Positions 35,341 to 47,425 are shown, counted from the stretch's first letter. The stretch is DNA of 64,000 nt from Ceratopteris richardii (GCA_020310875.1 CM035437.1:54947936-55011935); one strand, 5' to 3'. Notes: generated by a model not told the origin, from the letters alone. Translations and numbers: made by a program.

Positions 35341-36285
35341 TTTGAAGAAGGGGAAAGACTAAGGTTAACATTACCTTAAACATGTTTTGCCCGCAAAGCT
35401 TCATTCTTTGCTTTCAAAGCCTGTTTTGAAGCATTTTTGGGGTGATTTTTGGAGTCATTCTAGAGTACTTTCACACATATTTCTCATTACACAGGTTCAA
35501 GAAAATTAGAAAGAGTGCTCTTTTGTACTTTTCCAAAATATTCATCTTTTGGACTGTGTTTTCAGCCATACTAGTAATTCCATAGGTTACTTGATACATT
35601 TTTCAGTTGTGGTGGGAGCAGCCACTACAAATTTATGCAGGTTTGTATGCCTAAAGAATAGAGTTGACAAACACTTATAGGTGTTTTTGTGTAGTGTTTG
35701 GGCTATGAATTCAGCCTTCAATGCCATTATATGGCATATATTGAGCACATACACACTATGTATGCTTCTATGGATACTGCTTATGTATGTCCATGTGCCC
35801 ATTGATATAGCGGTTACATTTTTTGCATAAAGCCTTTTATGTTTGATAAAGAGGGTTGTGGTGAGGTTTTCTTAATTGGGAGACACCCAAATGTTGGGGT
35901 CTCTTTGGTGATGGAGGTGGAAGACTTACCCAACCTCACCATAGGAGATGTATGATAGTTGTTCATAAGTTCTCGATAATCCTAGTTGGCTTCTTTTGGG
36001 TAAGTGATTATATGTAGCAGAGCGAGGGATTCACTATGGAGGTTAACATGTTAATACTTGTATTTTTATGGGATTTTGACACATATGCTCATTTATCACA
36101 AGATACTCTGGCGATTTTTTTCTAGATTTTTTGGTTTTTTCAACTACACAATGGTTGATTTACTCCTTGATACACTTATTGGTAATTTGATACTTGGTCA
36201 TCCTTTTGAGCCTTGGTGGTGTTTGAACTCTTCTAGCTCCATTATCATTCTATTAAGTTCTTTGTCATCAACCATTTTGAGATCC
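35341..36285. other. Leader region of copia element 2
   Basis: No coding sequence recognised. By position it would hold the rest of the 5' LTR and the leader of the copia element whose gag starts near 36290; I could not find a clear PBS. Confidence 0.35.
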
Positions 36286-37020
36286 AAAAATTTGATGGCA
36301 CAAACGTTTCTCTATGAAGGAATCAGATTAAAGATGTGCTGATTCAGAGGAGGCAATGGAAGCCAGTAAATGGAATCTCAAAGAAGCTTATGGACATGGA
36401 TGAAGATGATAGGGATGAGTTGGATGAAATGGCTAGGTCTACCATTCAATTGCACCTACAAGATAAGGTTTACTTTACATTATTGGATTGTGAAAGTATG
36501 CAAGAGCTTTGGAAGAAGTTATGCAATACATATGAAAAAGAAATGACATCAAATAAAGTGCATAAGATGAGAAACTTATATAATCTTTGTATGAAGGATA
36601 CTAGTGTTGTTGCTCATCTAAATGAGTTTGATGCTATATTCTCCTAGGTACATGCTCAAAAATGGACATGGATAATGATATGAAAGTAGTTTTGTTGTTA
36701 TGCACCTTGCCATCATCATAGGATACATTATGCATAACTATTAGCAATAGTGCACTTGGTGGTAAATTGGTCTATGATGACGTACATGGGCACTCTTGAG
36801 TGAGGAGATTCATAGAAAATCTATGGTTGGCACTCAACGTGGAGATGCATATAATGTTCATGATTCTTACGTAGGAAAGAATCAACAACATGATAGGAGT
36901 AAGAAAAAGGAAACGAATTAAGTCAAGGAAGAGGGATATCGAATGTCATTATTGTTATAAGAAAGGACACATGAAGAAAGACTCCTATCCATTAAAGACT
37001 GCTAAAGATAAAGGGTAGAA
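36286..37020 (+). pseudogene. Ty1-copia gag, copia element 2
   Basis: Plus-strand Gag. It opens IQKFDGTNVSL then a stop, continues DEMARSTIQLHLQDKVYFTL, SMQELWKKLCNTYEKEMTSN and VAHLNEFDAIF, the standard copia UBN2 pattern, and is cut by a TAG at 36645. The zinc knuckle follows at about 36940 as ECHYCYKKGHMKKDS, where the final cysteine is serine, so one zinc ligand is lost. Several frameshifts and stops lie between. Upstream is an LTR-like segment; downstream come protease and integrase of the same element in order. Confidence 0.85.
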
Positions 37021-37139
37021 TGTTGATGGGCATGTTAAACAGTTACGTGCACCATCTACTTCAACCGTGAAGATTGAAGAAATCAATATATTTCTAATGA
37101 TGATGATGTTTTGACACTTAATGGTACTGTGCCTATTGA

Positions 37140-38274
37140 GGCTCTTATGGCTGATTATCTTTCCCACACATGGATACTATATTCTGGTGCTTCCTTCCAT
37201 GTGATACCACATAGAAAATGGTTCTCTACTTATAGAGCAAAGTCTCTTGGTACTATGAGACTTGGTGACTCTTACTAGTGTAACATTGTTAGGATTGGAG
37301 ATATGTTGTGTAGTTCATTGATGGTTCAAAATTAATTGTGCATAATGTACGCCATGTACTTCACTTATTACATAGTTTGATGTCAATTGGTCAACTTAAT
37401 GACCTTGATTACAAGGTGGTTTTCTATGCTTAGTCCTTTCGCATATCAAAGGGCAATTGTTATTGCAGAAGGAAGCAAAGTTGGCTCACTTTATCCTTTA
37501 TTTGTATCATAGAAAGAACACATTATCTTTTATTGAACAACCTATGGGTTGTATTTGGCATGGCCATTTGGGCCACATATATCGTAGTGGAATGGTAAAT
37601 ATTTCTCATTTTGGCTATTTACCTATCTTATGTTTCTCTGATTTTTCATTTTGTGACCATTGTCAATATGGAAAGCAAACTAAGAATGTGCATTAAATGC
37701 ACATTTACTCTTTCTTCCTTTAAATCTCATTGATACAGATGTGTGTGGTTCAATGCCCACAAGGTCGTTAGGTGGTTCTTTTCACTTTGTCACTTTCATA
37801 GATGATGCTACTGTAAAGGTCATATATATCCTACCAAATCAAAGGATGAGGCATTCCATACCTTCAAAAAATGGATTGCTTTAGTTGAGGCTGAAACAGC
37901 TCAAAGATTTACGTTTAGATAATGGGGGTGATTATAGCTCACATGAATTCAGCCTTTTCTACCAGTAAAGAGGAATTCATAGAGAGTTTACAGCTCCTTA
38001 TACCCCATTATAGAATGGTGTAGCTAAAAGGATGAGTATAACTATTCAGGATAGAGTAGTTTCTATGCTACATCATGCAAACCTTCGACAAGGCTTTTGG
38101 CTAGAAGTAGTATTGATTGTAGTTCACATTATTAACATTAATGCCAAAGGTCTGAAAGTGGCACAAGAGTTATAGATAGGAAAGCCACCATATTATTATA
38201 TTATGATCATCTTTGAGTTTTTGGGAGTGAACGATATGTTCATATACCCAAGAATCTTAGACAAAAACTAGATC
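37140..38274 (+). pseudogene. Ty1-copia protease and integrase, copia element 2 (5' part, before the CACTA insertion)
   Basis: The protease site reads WILYSGASFHV at about 37171-37203, where the family has D-S-G-A-S, so the catalytic Asp is changed to Tyr. The integrase zinc-binding (gag-pre-integrase) part is clear: CIWHGHLGHI and FCDHCQYGKQT (HHCC, 37550-37685). The core shows DVCGSMPTRSLGGSFHF, TFIDDAT, RLDNGGDYSSHEFSLFYQ and RGIHREFTAPYTPL then stops. The frame ends at KLDH where the CACTA element is inserted (38277) and resumes at 47445. It is a dead element. Confidence 0.9.
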
Positions 38275-38289
38275 ATACACTACAAGAAA

Positions 38290-38545
38290 AAGGGGGGCGT
38301 AGCGACGCCCCCGAATCGGATTATGCGACGTAAAAGACGAAAACCGTCGCTTATGCGACGAAATCGTCGCATAAGCGACGGTAAAAACTTAGGATTTTTT
38401 TTTTTGGCTGAGCCTCGTCGCATAAGCGACGATAGCGTCGCTTATGCGACGCTAAACCAGAAGCGTCGCTAGTAGCGTCGCTGGTTAGCGACGCTACTAA
38501 CGACGTTGGCAAACTGCAGAGCGTCGCATATGCGACGCTCTGCAA
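38290..38545. repeat. CACTA left subterminal repeats
   Basis: Repeated CGTCGC(A/T)TA(A/T)GCGACG motifs in both orientations (for example CGTCGCTTATGCGACG and CGTCGCATAAGCGACG), CpG-rich against an AT-rich background. Similar to the array near the right end. Confidence 0.9.
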
Positions 38546-38567
38546 TGTTAAAAAAAAAATTCAATTT

Positions 38568-38591
38568 ATCCCGGCACATTTGTGCCGGGAT
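38568..38591. other. Perfect 11-bp inverted repeat in the CACTA 5' region
   Basis: ATCCCGGCACA, two T, then TGTGCCGGGAT. It could fold into a hairpin or serve as a dyad protein site. It lies between the subterminal repeats and the GA-rich stretch where transcription of the plus-strand gene probably starts. Confidence 0.8.
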
Positions 38592-38599
38592 TTGGACGC

Positions 38600-38680
38600 G
38601 AGAGCAAGAAGAGACCGAGAGTGAGAGAGAGAGAGAGAGCACGCGCGCAAGAGAGAGAGAGACACATCTACTTGAAGGAA
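38600..38680 (+). promoter_or_regulatory. Possible 5' leader exon of the TNPA-like gene
   Basis: GA-rich sequence ending at CTTGAAGGAAG followed by GTATGC, a plausible splice donor just before the long CA repeat. A matching acceptor TATATGTTAG lies at 42201-42210, six bases before the ATG. If used, the whole 3.5-kb microsatellite would be a 5'-UTR intron. No transcript evidence is available from sequence. Confidence 0.35.
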
Positions 38681-38689
38681 GGTATGCGC

Positions 38690-41600
38690 ACACACACACA
38701 CACTTACACACACATACATATGCATACACACACATATACACACATAGACACACACACATACACATAGACACACACGCACATACACACAAATACACTAACA
38801 TATACACACATACACAAATAATGTTGCATACACACATGCACACATAATGCATACACATGCACACACATATACACATACATATACACATAGATATACACAC
38901 ACAGACACACATACACACATACACACACACATACACACACATATATGCATACACACACACATAGAGAGACATGCACACACATACACATACATGCATACAT
39001 AATGCATATGCATATGCGTACATCCATACATACTTACATGCATACACACACATATGCATACATAATGCATATGCATATGTGTACATGCATACATACTTAC
39101 ATGCATACACACACATATGCATGCATAATTCACATGCATACATACACATACATAATGCATACACATACACACATAGACACATACACACACATAGACACAT
39201 ACACACACATAAACACATACACACTCATAGATACACACACATACACATAGACGCGCATACACATACACACACATATACACACACACATACACACATAGAC
39301 ACATACACACATGATGATGCATTCACATACATACGCATGCATACACACATACACACATATACACACACATACACACATACACACATACACACATACACAC
39401 ATATACACACATATATGCATACACACACACATAGAGAGACATACACACACATACACATACATGCATACATATGCATACATAATGCATATGCATACATACA
39501 CATACATAATGCATACATAATGCATAGACACTCATAGACGCGTAGCATCACATACACATAGACACACACATATACACAAACACATACACACATAGACACA
39601 TACACACATAATGATGCATACACACACATGCACATGCATACACATACATATGCATACACATACATATGCATACATACATGCATACACATACACACATAGA
39701 CACATACACACACATAGACACATACACATATAAACACATACACACTCATAGATACACACACATACACATAGACACACACACATACACACACATATACACA
39801 CACACATACACACACATACACACATACACATGCATACACACACATACACATGCATACACACATACAGACACATATACACACACATACACACATATATATG
39901 CATATACACACACACATAGAGAGACATACACACATATACACATACATGCATATATATGCATACATAATGCATATGCATATGCATACAATGTAGATACATA
40001 CTTACATGCATACATAATGCACATGCATAGATACATACACACACACAGACACATACACACATAGACATATACACACACATAAACACATACATACTCATAG
40101 ATACACACACATACACATAGAGACACACACACATACACACACATACACACATAATGATGCATACATATACATACACATGCATACACACATACAAACACGT
40201 GTACACACACATTCACACACATATATGCATACACACACATAGAGAGACATACACACATACAAATACATGCATACATATGCATACATAATGCATATGCATA
40301 TGCATACATACGTACTTACATGCATACATAATGCATATGCATATGCATACATACATACTTACATGCATACATAATGCACATGCTTACATACACATACATA
40401 ATGCATACACACACATACACACATATGCATACATAATGCATATGCATATGCATACATCATACTGACATGCATACATAATGCACATGCTTACATACACATA
40501 CATAATGCATACACACACATAACACATATGCATACATACATGCATACACATACACACATAGACACATACACACACATAGACACATACACACACATAAACA
40601 CATACACACTCATAGACGCATAGCGACACATACACATAGACACATACACTTATACACACACATATACACACACACACACACAAACATACACACATAGACA
40701 CATACACACATAATGATGCATACACACACATACATATGCATACATACATGCATACACATACACACATAGACACATACACACACATAGATACCTACATACA
40801 CATAAACACATACACACTCATAGACACACACACATACACATAGACACACACACACATACACACATAGAGACATACACACATAATGATGCATACACACATA
40901 CACATGCATACATACATGCATACACATACACACATAGATACATACACACACATAGATACATACATACACATAAACACATACACACTCATAGACACACACA
41001 CATACACACATACACACATATATGCATACATACACACATATATGCATACACACACATAGAGAGACATACTCACACATACACATATATGCATATATATACA
41101 TACATAATGCATATGCATATGCATACATACATACACACATACATGCATACATACACATACATAATGCATACACACATATGCATACATAATGCATACACAC
41201 ACATACACACATATGCATACATACATGCATACATAACACACATAGACACATACACACACATAGACACATACACACACATAGACACATATACACTCATAGA
41301 TGCATAGCGACACATACACATAGACACATACACATACACACACATATATATACACACACACACACACACAAACATACACACATAGACACATACACACATA
41401 ATGATGCATACACACATATACATATGCATACACACACATATGCATACATACATGCATACACATACACACATAGACACATACACATACATAGATACATACA
41501 TACACATAAACACATACACAAACACATACACACTTATAGACACACACACATACACATAGACAAACACACATACACACACACATACACACACACATAGACA

Positions 41601-42175
41601 CATACACACATAGTGATGCATACACACATACGCATGCATACATACATGCATACACATACACACATAGATACATACACACACATAGATACATACATACACA
41701 TAAACACATACACACTCATAGACACACACACATACACATAGACACACACACACAAACACACATAGACACATACACACATAAGAATGCATACACAGACATA
41801 CACATGCATACACACATACAAACACATATACACACACATACACACATATATGCATACATACACACATATATGCATACACACACATAGAGAGACATACTCA
41901 CACATACACATACATGCATATATATACATACATAATGCATATGCATACATACATACATACATGCATACATACACACACACATATACACACACATACACAC
42001 ACACACACATACACACACATACACACATAGACACATACACACATAATGATGCATACACACACATACACATGCCTACACACATACAAATACACAAACACAT
42101 ACACACACATACATACACACACATGCATGCATACACATATTTAATGCATACACACGTAAATATGTACACATATAT
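38690..42175. repeat. 3.5-kb CA/CATA microsatellite with higher-order structure
   Basis: CACACATA-type repeats with recurring landmarks (ATAATGATGCATAC, CACACTCATAGA followed by CGCATAGCGACAC in some units, ATAGAGAGACATAC) spaced about 170-500 bp, so larger blocks were duplicated. All long frames on both strands are low-complexity artefacts. Confidence 0.9.
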
Positions 42176-42215
42176 ATATCGATTTGTAACCATTTTGTTT
42201 TATATGTTAGGTATT

Positions 42216-45172
42216 ATGGATCCCAGTAGAGAGAGAAAGGCGAAACTCACTCTCATAAAAAGTCTTATGAGAGCAAGAGTCCCGTCAGATACTCTAGGGG
42301 CCATAATGCGGGACTACGCAGAGATGTCCGATGAGGAGCTGGATTATACGATCCAGATGCTTACGCGATCAGACGAGGGCTCTTCTGCGGATCCACATGC
42401 AGGAAGAGAGCTATCTGCTCATAGGTATGTTTTTTTTCATAAATTTTTTTAATGATATTATAGCACATATTTTTATGTATTTCTATCTATCTATTTTCAG
42501 GACACCTATACCACCTCCAGCACGTGATAGCAGAGCAGAGACGTTGCCTATGAGGACATGCATAGGCACGTTAGGACTAGAGTGCGACATAGAGCCAGAG
42601 GGGAATATTGTATACATAGGAAATGGATTGGAGTTCAAGAGGAGAATGCGTGCACTATGCGACTCTTACCTACGCTTTATCCACTTACCGTGGAAGTAAG
42701 TAAAAGTTTTACATATAAATTGAAATATATATCTTATGTTTTATTTATATTATGTTTTTTATTTTTGTAGTGAGCATGATGAGAGGGATAAAAAGTACGT
42801 GCTCAGTTCACTTGAGACGGAGTTTGGGACAGGGTGGTCTCTTAAATGGTGTTTAAAAGAGATGCGGACACTTATGGCGCATCGTCGTGACAATGCACGG
42901 TATGTATGTATATGAGAGAGAGAGAGAGCACTAATCTCGATATTAGGGTTTTGAAATCCCTAATTTAAAAACTCTAATTCAACCTTTTAGCCATATGTTT
43001 GAAGTATATGTACACCTCCGACGTCCTACTAGAGAGATGTCTCTCCTCCCAACCTTATGCCTCTATATATAGCTACTCGAATCAACGAGGATCATGATTC
43101 ATAATATATGTAAAGATATATACACATCATGTAGAAAGGATACACATAGACACATATACATATATACATGTACACAATTATAAACACTTGCATATATTAC
43201 GTACATGAATACATGTATACATATATCACACACATGCAAACACATACATATACATGTATACATATATCACACACATGCAAACACATACATATACATGCAA
43301 ACACATACATATATCCAGGCTCTCACTGTCATTTTGATACCAATCCTCAATAAAATCTGCCATGCCATCATCTTCATCATTGTCACATAAATCTTGTACT
43401 TTATCATCTTTTGAATATAGATCTTTCAACTTTGCATATTGCACAGGCTTAGTTTTGCGTAGCCTCCTCATGGAAGCTTCTGATAAATGAGGTCTTATTG
43501 GTAATTGTGAATGTTGTGGATGAATATCATCAACATCATACGTTGGAATCTACACATATAAATAAAACTCATTAGTATTCCATAAATGAATAAAAATTAA
43601 ACTTCAAATATAAAATTAAGTATATAACTTATTAAATATGGATAGAAAATTTTTATTCTCTCTAGCTAAAAGGTGCTCTTGGAGGTCTACGCCATCCATA
43701 ATTCACTAATAGTTCATCACCAGCATGTAATGTAGTAATAGCATTGACAACTATGTATCTTGATACATCTCTACTCATGTATGGTGATTCATGACTATTT
43801 TCACGCTCCTCAAATGTGCAATTAGTCCTTGAACTATTATGTAACCCTCGACTACTATTTATTAAACCTGCTATATTTCCATGTGTGTAAGGTCTTCCAT
43901 CAATATATAATCTTTCATTTTCTGCATGTAAAATCCTTCTACTAGTAAGAGATGCTGCGTTCAAGCATATTCCATAAGTACTCATGCTTTGAACATAACG
44001 TGAAAGTCGATGCCAATCTCCCCATCCATATATAGGACCACAAAATGACATAAGAGTGACTTCAGAGTTCGGAGGCACATACAAATCCTCTACAATAAAG
44101 AGACCACGACCAGCATTAGTAATAGTGGATGGAGCAATCATATAGCGATTACCCCAAAAGTTGAAAACCTCTCCATCTAAAGGAAGTGGTCCTCTATTCC
44201 ATCCTCCATATCTTCTTCTATCATATGTTTGTACTAAAGAACGATCACGAGCTGGCAATGGATAATCTCCAGCCGTTTCATTCTCTAAACCAGGAGGTAG
44301 AGGATTTCTAGAAACCTCTGCTTGTAATTGATGAACAGCAAGTCCATGACGTGTACGAGGTATATTAACATTATGAGAAAAATCATTATCATCATCATCA
44401 TCGAGCAAGTATTCCTGTATATCAATAATAATTTGATTTTATACATGGTTTTTAAATAAAAAAATGACATTAATATATATAGAAAATACATACCCAAGCA
44501 TTATCACGTTGACTAGGTGATGGTGCATGCTCAAAAGTACCATACTCTGCCTCATGTTCAATACATTCCAATCGTGGTCTTCGATACGTGCCATAACAAG
44601 AGTTACACCAACATATAATATGCTCTTGATAGTAAAATTCATCATAATTCCTATCGGAGGACACATGTGAAGTCGTTGCATGGGTAGGAGGTGGTGGAGT
44701 ACCCTCTGATTGATCAGAATCTGCACATCATAAGAAACATAAAAAAAAAAAAAAGTTATGTATCCATCAAATATAGTTAAAATTAAATATTTCATATACT
44801 TACAATATAAAGTCGTTGCACGATGAGGAGACGGTGGTGGAGTTCCATCTGATTGATCAGAATCTACAAATAATGGTATTTGATATTAATAATTTGATTA
44901 TCTACATAAATAAAAAATTCACATATACATATTTACACATACACACATATTCACATATACACATTTATACATACACACATATTCACATATACACAACACA
45001 TATTATTGTGGGATAAATGCATGTATTTTGTATGAATGAGTGTATATGCATGCATGTGTGTGTACGTATATATGTGGATATGTATATGTGTGTTTATGTT
45101 ATATGTATGTATATGTATGTATATATATATATATATGCATGCGTATATGTTTGCATGTATATGTGTATGTGG

Positions 45173-45203
<31 letters not shown>

Positions 45204-45972
45204 CGTGTATATATGTGTATGTATTCTGACATTTTTTTCTGTTTGAGATTAAATTAACAGGAGATATTGTATGGTCGAAAAAAATAAGAGGCGAGCTAAC
45301 ATACCACCTGAGTCGTGGCAGTTTTTTCGTAGACAGCTACGTCTTCAGGAGTCATTTCCTCAGCAGAAGGTACACAAATTAATAGTTTATATTTATAATT
45401 TTTAGATATTTTAGTAATTTTTTAATTTAATTTATGTATTTTTTTCCTTGAATAAACAGGCTGCTGCAAGGAAGAGAGTGGAGTCGGGCCACACATCGCA
45501 CTTAGGCCAAATGGGCCATAATGGTTTTGTAGCTACGTTTGTAAGTATATGTGTTATTGTGAGTATATTTTTTATTTTAGTTAAAATGCAAGCAACTAAT
45601 GTTTTTTATTTGTTTCATTGCAGCGAAAGGATTATGGCCGATATCCTACGAAACACGAGATCGAGTATGCTACACATTTTGGATATCGGCGTTTGAGCGA
45701 GTATATACAAGATCATCCTGATGCCTTTGTGAGTATTTTTAAATTTTATATAATTATTTTGTTGTTATGAATGTTTTAATTATTTTATTGATTTATGTTT
45801 GTTATATGTAATACAGGAGTATTATGGGGAGACAAATATGGATGAGGTGGAGAGACAGACACAGGAGGGACGATCTCGATCGTCACAGGGTGATCATGAG
45901 GATGAGGATGAGGAAGATCCATCTGATCATGATATTGCTGATGATGATGATGATCATGATGACGATGATTAG
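42216..45972 (+). CDS. CACTA TNPA-like protein (Transposase_24 family), 7 exons
   Basis: Predicted exons: 42216-42424, 42501-42695, 42771-42899, 45261-45369, 45460-45540, 45624-45728, 45817-45972, all with GT-AG borders. Together they give 984 nt, 327 residues, open throughout. The middle and C-terminal part matches the Transposase_24 (PF03004-type) pattern of plant CACTA ORF2: WSLKWCLKEM, KRVESGHTSHLGQMGHNGF (residues 220-237) and RKDYGRYPTKHE (242-253), then an Asp/Glu/His-rich tail (about 290-327). In En/Spm the equivalent protein binds subterminal repeats and acts with TNPD; it is not the catalytic enzyme. Intron 3 is 2361 nt and contains exons 2-4 of the antisense SET gene. Frame integrity suggests recent constraint or a young insertion. 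Confidence 0.85.
43309..43549 (-). other. Coding-like exon downstream of the SET gene
   Basis: On the minus strand, an acceptor TATGTGTAG precedes an open 241-nt stretch starting IPTYDVDDIHPQHSQLPIR and containing KPVQYAKLKDLYSKDDK and an acidic ED-rich segment; it ends at a donor-like GTATGT. It lies after the SET stop codon (43662), so it would be an alternative 3' exon or a piece of another gene. No domain recognised. Confidence 0.45.
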
Positions 45973-46706
45973 GATTTTAGACGTTGATTATGACATTGGA
46001 TTATGTATTTACATTGATATATACATATATTTATCTATATATTTTTCATTTCAGTCATGTTTTGAATTGTGTGTATGGTATTAAGTAATGAAGAGTTTTG
46101 TTCTATTGATTTTTATTATTGTTTATATTAAGCATGTGTTTTAATACTTTAATTATATAATTCATTCATATGTGTGTACCTAAGTGTATATGTATGTGTG
46201 TGTATATGTATGTATGTGCATGTGTATGTGTGTGTATATGTATGTATGTGCATGTGTATGTGTGTGTATATGTATGTATGTGCATGTGCATGTATAAGTG
46301 CATATGTGTGTATGAGTATGTGCATGTGCATGTGTATGTGTGTATATGTATATGCATGTATATGTATGACTCTATGTGTATGTGTGTGTATGTGCATGTA
46401 TATGTGTATATGTGCATGTGTATGTGTGCGTATATGTATGTATATGCATGTGCATGTATAAGTGTATATGTATGTATCAATATGTGCATGTTCTTGTGTA
46501 TGTGTGTGTATATGTATAACTCTATGTGTATGTGTGTGTATGTGCATGTATATGTGTATATGTAGGTATATGCATGTGTGTGTGCTTCTTCGTCATGTAT
46601 AAGTGTATGAGTGCATATCAATAAGTGTGAGTATGGTATGTAATGAAAATAACACAATTCAAATGATCTACAAATAATAGAAATTGTACTTACAATTGTG
46701 ATCCAT
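43662..46706 (-). CDS. SET-domain protein carried by the CACTA element, 4 exons, antisense to the TNPA-like gene
   Basis: Minus-strand exons: 46706-46694, 44863-44804, 44720-44494, 44414-43662; all GT-AG, 1053 nt, 350 residues, no stop. Residues 1-45 hold two similar SDQSDGTPPP/SDQSEGTPPPP blocks, one per exon. Residues 61-80 form a CxCxxC...C..H finger (C61, C63, C66, C77, H80), like the transposase-associated N-terminus of CACTA TNPD proteins. After an acidic DDDDDND run, residues about 190-341 are a SET domain: NAGRGLF (200-206), GNIAGLINSS (279-288), TNCTF (297-301) and DELLVNYGW (333-341). SET proteins are usually protein lysine methyltransferases using SAM; the INSS replaces the common INHS/NHSC motif. 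No post-SET cysteines. Substrate unknown; histone methylation is only a guess. Confidence 0.82.
45000..45230. repeat. TATG/TGTG microsatellite
   Basis: Simple repeat in intron 3 of the TNPA-like gene and intron 1 of the SET gene. Confidence 0.9.
46165..46600. repeat. TATG/TGCATG microsatellite
   Basis: Simple repeat just beyond the last exon of the TNPA-like gene, inside intron 1 of the SET gene. Mirror-image composition to the CATA array on the left side of the element. Confidence 0.9.
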
Positions 46707-46740
46707 AGTTTTTGCTTGGTTAGCTTCTTGAATAACCTGC

Positions 46741-46743
46741 AAT

Positions 46744-46795
<52 letters not shown>

Positions 46796-46918
46796 AGAGA
46801 GAGAGAGAGAGATCTAGAGAGAGAGAGAGATCTAGAGAGAGAGATATCTAGAGAGAGAGAGTGAGATCTAGAGAGAGAGAGATGTAGAGAGAGATCTAGA
46901 GAGAGAGAGATAAAATTC
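46741..46918. repeat. (GA)n microsatellite with GATCTAGAGA units
   Basis: GA repeat with regularly inserted ATCT giving GATCTAGAGAGAGA units, immediately upstream (minus strand) of a TTTTATTGCAG acceptor and the SET gene start. Confidence 0.95.
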
Positions 46919-47109
46919 AAAGAGACAAAGATGTAGAAAGAGAGAAACAAAGACAGAGGGAGACAATAACAGAGAGCTTAAGCAAAACAACAATTCTGCA
47001 TATACTTGCTTCAGCTCGTAAGCGCAGCGCAATTGCGAATGTTGGAGAGCTCTTCGATCGGATGCGTGAAAATGCCGATTGCAGAGCCTCCAACGTTTTA
47101 ATTTTTGTC

Positions 47110-47425
47110 CGAACAGATCGTCGTATAAGCGATGCAACCCGTCGTCGTATAAGCGATGCAATAGACCGTCGCATAATGGATTGTCGCACAATGGACCGTA
47201 CCGTCGCTTATGCGACGCTACAAGACGTCGCTTATGCGACGCTAAAAAGCGTCGCTTAATCGACACCTGTGACAAGCGTCGTTTAAGCGACGTTAGGCAA
47301 AGACCGTCGCAAATACCGTCGTTTTTTGCGTCGTATAATCGACGGTCCGCGCTCGACGGTAATTCCGACGCAAGTTGCAATTTTACAGCGACGAAATTCT
47401 GTCGCGTTAACCGTCGCTACACGCC
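47110..47425. repeat. CACTA right subterminal repeats
   Basis: Multiple GTCGCTTATGCGACG, GTCGTATAAGCGATG and related motifs in both orientations, counterpart of the left array at 38290-38545. Confidence 0.9.

Noticed and set aside
38469..42193. Open frames of up to 307 codons, Cys/Val/Tyr-rich
   Set aside because: Same artefact over the CACTA-internal CA/CATA array; absence of stop codons follows from the repeat sequence.
45017..45257. Cys/Val/Met-rich frames in the transposase intron
   Set aside because: Microsatellite artefact within an intron bounded by consistent splice sites.
46149..46657. Frames of 95-163 codons on both strands
   Set aside because: TATG/CATA microsatellite artefact.
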